Of a stretch of 64,000 nt of DNA, positions 60,194 to 64,000 are shown piece after piece (the first letter of the stretch is position 1; every line of letters begins with the position of its first letter). Below the pieces are notes generated by a model. The model made no database searches, was not told the origin of the DNA, and was given only the letters and a program-made list of their open reading frames with translations. Made by a program: the position numbers and the translations under genes. The DNA is from Phaseolus vulgaris (Eukaryota > Streptophyta > Magnoliopsida > Fabales > Fabaceae): contig NC_023754.2 of NCBI RefSeq assembly GCF_000499845.2, forward strand, positions 18,664,111 to 18,728,110, given 5' to 3'.

Positions 60194-63018
60194 CTAGAGG
60201 TTCCAGTTCCAGTGAAGAACTTTGTTAACACAAACTACTACAATAACTGGACCAGCTAAATCACCAATAGCACAACCTGAAAAATAAGCAAACCAAAATT
60301 AGAAAACCAGAAATGAAAAAGAAAGGATCAACTTTGCAGAAGTTAGTAACAATTTTTTTCACATTTTCTATGTTATTAGTTAAAATTCATGTAAGTCCTA
60401 CCAATTTGAAATAAAAAAAATTATATAAATTTTAACTAACAAAACTTAGTGTCTTTGGACAAAGTATTAGGTAATCAAGAAACATCAGGTGTCTTTAAAA
60501 AAACTACAATAATCTAGATTAATTTGGGTTTGTAGGTTAATTATCAAATTATTAAAATTTTAAAAATTATTGAAATGGTTAAATCTTGTAATCAGATTTC
60601 AATTAATATTGAAGTTTTGTCAAGTAGTACAATTTCATTTGAAATCTAATTATATTAAAATTGTGTTACTTTGTTAAAACACGACTTCTTTAAAATAAAC
60701 TGTGTTACTAATTTTTTTTGGAAATTTTTTTAAAATTTTAACCATTTCAATAATGAACCTACAAAATTAACTTACTTTCTAGAAAAAACAATAATCTCAT
60801 ACTACTTAAAAGAGATTATTAATTAGTGTCTTCCCAAACATTATGTAAAAGTAAATGATGACAGAATGTTTGGATGCAAATATCATGTTCTTACCAACAT
60901 ACTGGCCAACTGAAGGACGAATAAGGGAAGCACCAATCCCTGCCCCAATTGAGGCAAAAATTAAAGATGCATTGCACCTAATTGTGGCTAGGAAAACCTT
61001 CTGTTTAAAAAGTCTGATTCTCACATCATTGCTTAATTTTTCATGATTTGACTTTGATTTAAAGAGTTGAAATAATCCAATGCCTACTTGGACAATCCAT
61101 GATGCTGAAACTCCAAGCATGTACCCTATACACAAATATCAGCACACTATGGCTTAAGTAAATAACTCAATTCAACCTTATAATGAACATAAAATTTATT
61201 AAATGATTTTACCTCTGAAAGTTGTTTTGCTCACTGAGCAAATGTAAACTAAAGTAGGCATTTTCCTTCCAGCCTTGCGAGCAGCTGATTGAGGAACATC
61301 TGTTCCAGAGATCACATGAATTTAATATGCATCAGATTTCAAGAATCACAATATCTGCTTTTACTATGTTTATTCGCTTTATCATAACATCTAAGGAATG
61401 TAGGAACAAATTTTGAAGAAGAAAAAACAATGCACCTTTAAGTAGCTTCCATGCCATTCTTCTTGAAACATAATGTACAGTTATTCTTTCTAAAATGCGT
61501 CCAGTAGTCATCACAACAACCTGTAATAAATTCAAAACACATAAACTTATTTGCTAACTTTCAAACATGTTTAAATAAATGCAGAGAGAAGAACCACACA
61601 AGACTGCACACTAAAGTATAAATTATGGCACTTTATACATAATGATAAATGGACAATTAGTAAAACTTTCCATATGATATATTTGTTTTATATCTGATTG
61701 ATTCAAATTGAATGAAGTAAACCAGCTTCTTAGGTTTGTCACGGTATTGAAGATTTAGAAAAAGAAACACACACATGACATGCACATCAGTGTTACATAT
61801 GGCATCTCATCACCAATGATTTTAAAACATGCCAATATAGTGAACATTGCATGGCATGTGCTATGATGACATGACCCTTTTTGAAGTTTGAATCAATAAG
61901 GAGAAGATATAAGATTAGGTTCACCTCACGGATGATTTGCAATAATGACTTTTTGAATGGAACACTCAAACTGCCATTACGATCTTGTTTTTCCTGCAGA
62001 AACTCAACATCATCTTGTTCCATCTTTGCACGAGGCCCCATAGGAGGAAAATAAAACATTAGAAATGATCTCAATACAATAATTGAAAACGATTTCCATT
62101 CCAAAGCAGAAAATAGAGGTTTAGGCTCAATGTTGTAGTGCTTGGTTTTGTATTTTAGAGAATCATGGTAGAAATATTTTCCATGTATATTTGCTATACT
62201 AGGAATGTGATCTTCAAAAATTATCGCTCCAGCATCACAATGAGCAAATGGTGGCCTGAAACTGGAGTTTGTAGCTATTATGTCAATATAAACTCATTGT
62301 TAACCAAAGATGTAAAACATGTGTGAGGTGGCCTAAAAAACAATGATAACAGTCTTTTTTCTAATCTCTTGATACTTCAGTCAATAATGGATTATTTATA
62401 GACTTTGTAGAACAATGTTCAGTGATGCATCCTTAAAGTATAATAAACTGCAAAATCATAATAAAACTATGAACCCGTTTTCTTTCCTCAACATTCACTG
62501 TATCATCAACATCATATTGAATATCGCATACACATGTCTTTTTGGAAGTATAACAAAAAAATGAGTACATATAAAGAATCACAAGCTTAACTATTTACCA
62601 TCCAAATCCAATTCAACACAATAATTCTTATTATGTTTGAATTCCTTTATCATGCCTACAAATATTTGTTTTTGATCTAGTCCTGTAGTTATTTTAATGA
62701 TGTTTGTCTGTACTACTTAAGCCTTTTTTAACCTTACAGAAGAACATGCTTAAGCAACTTTATTGGATAATCATATATAATAATTTTTTTTACATATATG
62801 TAAGACATCAATGATGTTGATATTCAACTAGATTAAATTGTGTAGAGAAAAACTAGTGAAAGATCATACCCAAAAAAGTCCTTTGAGGAAAAAGATGCAG
62901 CCGCAGCAAAAGAGGCAACAGTAGCAGCAGATGAAGAAAAAGAAGATTGATAGGTCCGTGCCGTGTTAAAGCTTTGGTTTTTCTTCCATAGATCTAACAG
63001 TAATGTTAGTCCTACCAT
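60194..63018 (-). CDS. Plant membrane protein of unknown function
   Basis: Six exons joined by frame and GT/AG: 63018-62870, 62261-61925, 61520-61436, 61299-61213, 61125-60895, 60276-60194; 323 residues. It begins MVGLTLLLDLWKKNQ, followed by a Ser/Ala-rich stretch (17-43), possibly an organelle-targeting region. Hydrophobic segments lie near 108-122 (SIIVLRSFLMFYFPP), 220-240 (YMLGVSASWIVQVGIGLF), 272-298 (small-residue rich, SIGAGIGASLIRPSVGQ) and 298-316 (GDLAGPVIVVVCV). The Gly-rich helices suggest tight packing, as in Tim17/22-type proteins, but that resemblance is weak. I believe single-copy Arabidopsis relatives exist but cannot name one. The consistent exon joins make a real gene very likely; function unknown. 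A 5'-leader intron (about 63340 to 63030) is possible. Confidence 0.85.
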
Positions 63019-64000
63019 TATAGGTCCTTACACAAGTTACAACACTGATCAGTAAGTGACAAAATGAGTCTTCTCAACAATCAATCACAAGATTCACAAC
63101 ATTATATTTGGAAACAAAATTCTACAAAACCAAAGACTAAATGGTTGGCAACGAACAAAACTTTTGAAATATCAAATTCCAATAGATTTGATTTTGTTTT
63201 GATGAATAAACTCATTGGAGTTTCTCATGCATTGCAATGGTTTTCAAATTTTAGAATTACAAATATTTTGTTTAACTCAAATTCACAACCAAAAGGAGTG
63301 AATTGTCTAAATGAAATCATGCATCATTAGGATACCTTGGTGTGAGTTTGAGTCACAAAAGGGGTCACCAATGCCAAAAATCAGAAGACAGTAATAGTTT
63401 AGGAGTTAGAAGAGAGATGAGTGATGAGAGTTAACAAATGTATTTGGAATGTGTGATACCCTATTTTTATGGCAATTTGGATCTGTGATTTATCTTTTTC
63501 TAACTCCTATGAGATCTTATACTTCATTACTTTTCACCGGTAGTTAGTTTTTTTAAACAAAGTTTAAGGTAAAGTATAAGAAAAATTTTCAACAAAGAAT
63601 ATAAGAATATGATGTAAAAAAAAGTCAAGATTTCACAATTATAAATATATTTTTCGTTCATCATTTGTATTAAGATTTTTTTAATAAATATTATTAGAGT
63701 TTGTTTATTAAAACTATATTAATCTTTTAGGTGATTTTTAAATACACAAATTACTGAGATCAAAGTCTAATTTAAACCAGAAAACGATAACAACTCCCCT
63801 AGAGAAATTGCATATTAGCTTTCTTTATTACCATGTTACCTTAGAGAAACTAGCTTTTTTTCTTGAAAAAAATGTAATAATTATTATTTATACTCCCTTT
63901 TGTGATTTTTGTATTTTTTTTAAAAATTAATCTCTTTTTGAAAATTAATTATGAATTTTATTTCGGGGACTTATAGACGTTGCAAAAGTTAATATGATGC
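63019..64000. other. Upstream region of the membrane-protein gene
   Basis: Gene-strand CATAAAAATAG near 63455-63466 could be the TATA element, with a CT-rich leader at 63350-63430. AAG/GTATCC near 63341 and TGTGTAAG/GACC near 63030 could border a leader intron. An 88-codon plus-strand frame at 63064-63330 shows nothing recognisable. The rest is AT-rich. Confidence 0.35.

Overview
This is a plant nuclear genome window. It shows intron-containing genes with GT/AG junctions, very AT-rich intergenic DNA, microsatellites and many plant transposon remnants. The protein families (CHX exchangers, group I WRKY, WI12, a DUF4228-type protein, a DUF793-type fragment) are land-plant families. A repeat of the type common in legume genomes (26155-26476) and the general protein resemblance suggest a legume, possibly Phaseoleae. 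That placement is inference. No prokaryotic or viral system was seen.

Layout. 1-9252 (minus): the 5' half, 12 exons, of the gene for the NatB auxiliary subunit NAA25; the gene runs off the left edge. 9253-20940: gene-poor DNA with a TIR element (10235-10601), transposon-like debris, one copy of a dispersed repeat whose other copy lies inverted at 51905-52310, a broken DUF793 (ROH1/BPS1-like) gene fragment (17065-17425) next to two stem-loops, and a foldback element (18626-18966). 21164-21649 (plus): a DUF4228/PADRE gene. 22000-27200: a LINE stub with a target duplication, a CACTA end, and a CACTA element with a TIR element inserted near its left end. 27724-36293 (minus): two tandem CHX cation/H+ exchanger genes with identical exon architecture. 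37340-38110: a degenerate Ty3/gypsy integrase. 38186-39658 (minus): an intronless methyltransferase-like membrane protein. 41590-42530: a large ATT-rich repeat field. 43953-46854 (minus): a group I WRKY gene with W boxes just upstream of its TATA box. 49325-52310: a cluster of nested transposons, including a LINE inserted antisense into another LINE with a perfect 13-bp target duplication. 58153-58668 (plus): a WI12-type wound-induced protein. 58838-59373: a repeat array. 60194-63018 (minus): a six-exon gene for a conserved-looking membrane protein that I do not recognise.

The genes are independent eukaryotic units, not an operon. The WRKY, WI12 and DUF4228 genes belong to stress-responsive families. 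Exon boundaries come from splice consensus, frame continuity and remembered family alignments; no search was run. The points most worth checking are the changed ion-coordination motif in both CHX proteins, the captured-looking DUF793 fragment, the two-half methyltransferase and the unassigned membrane protein.
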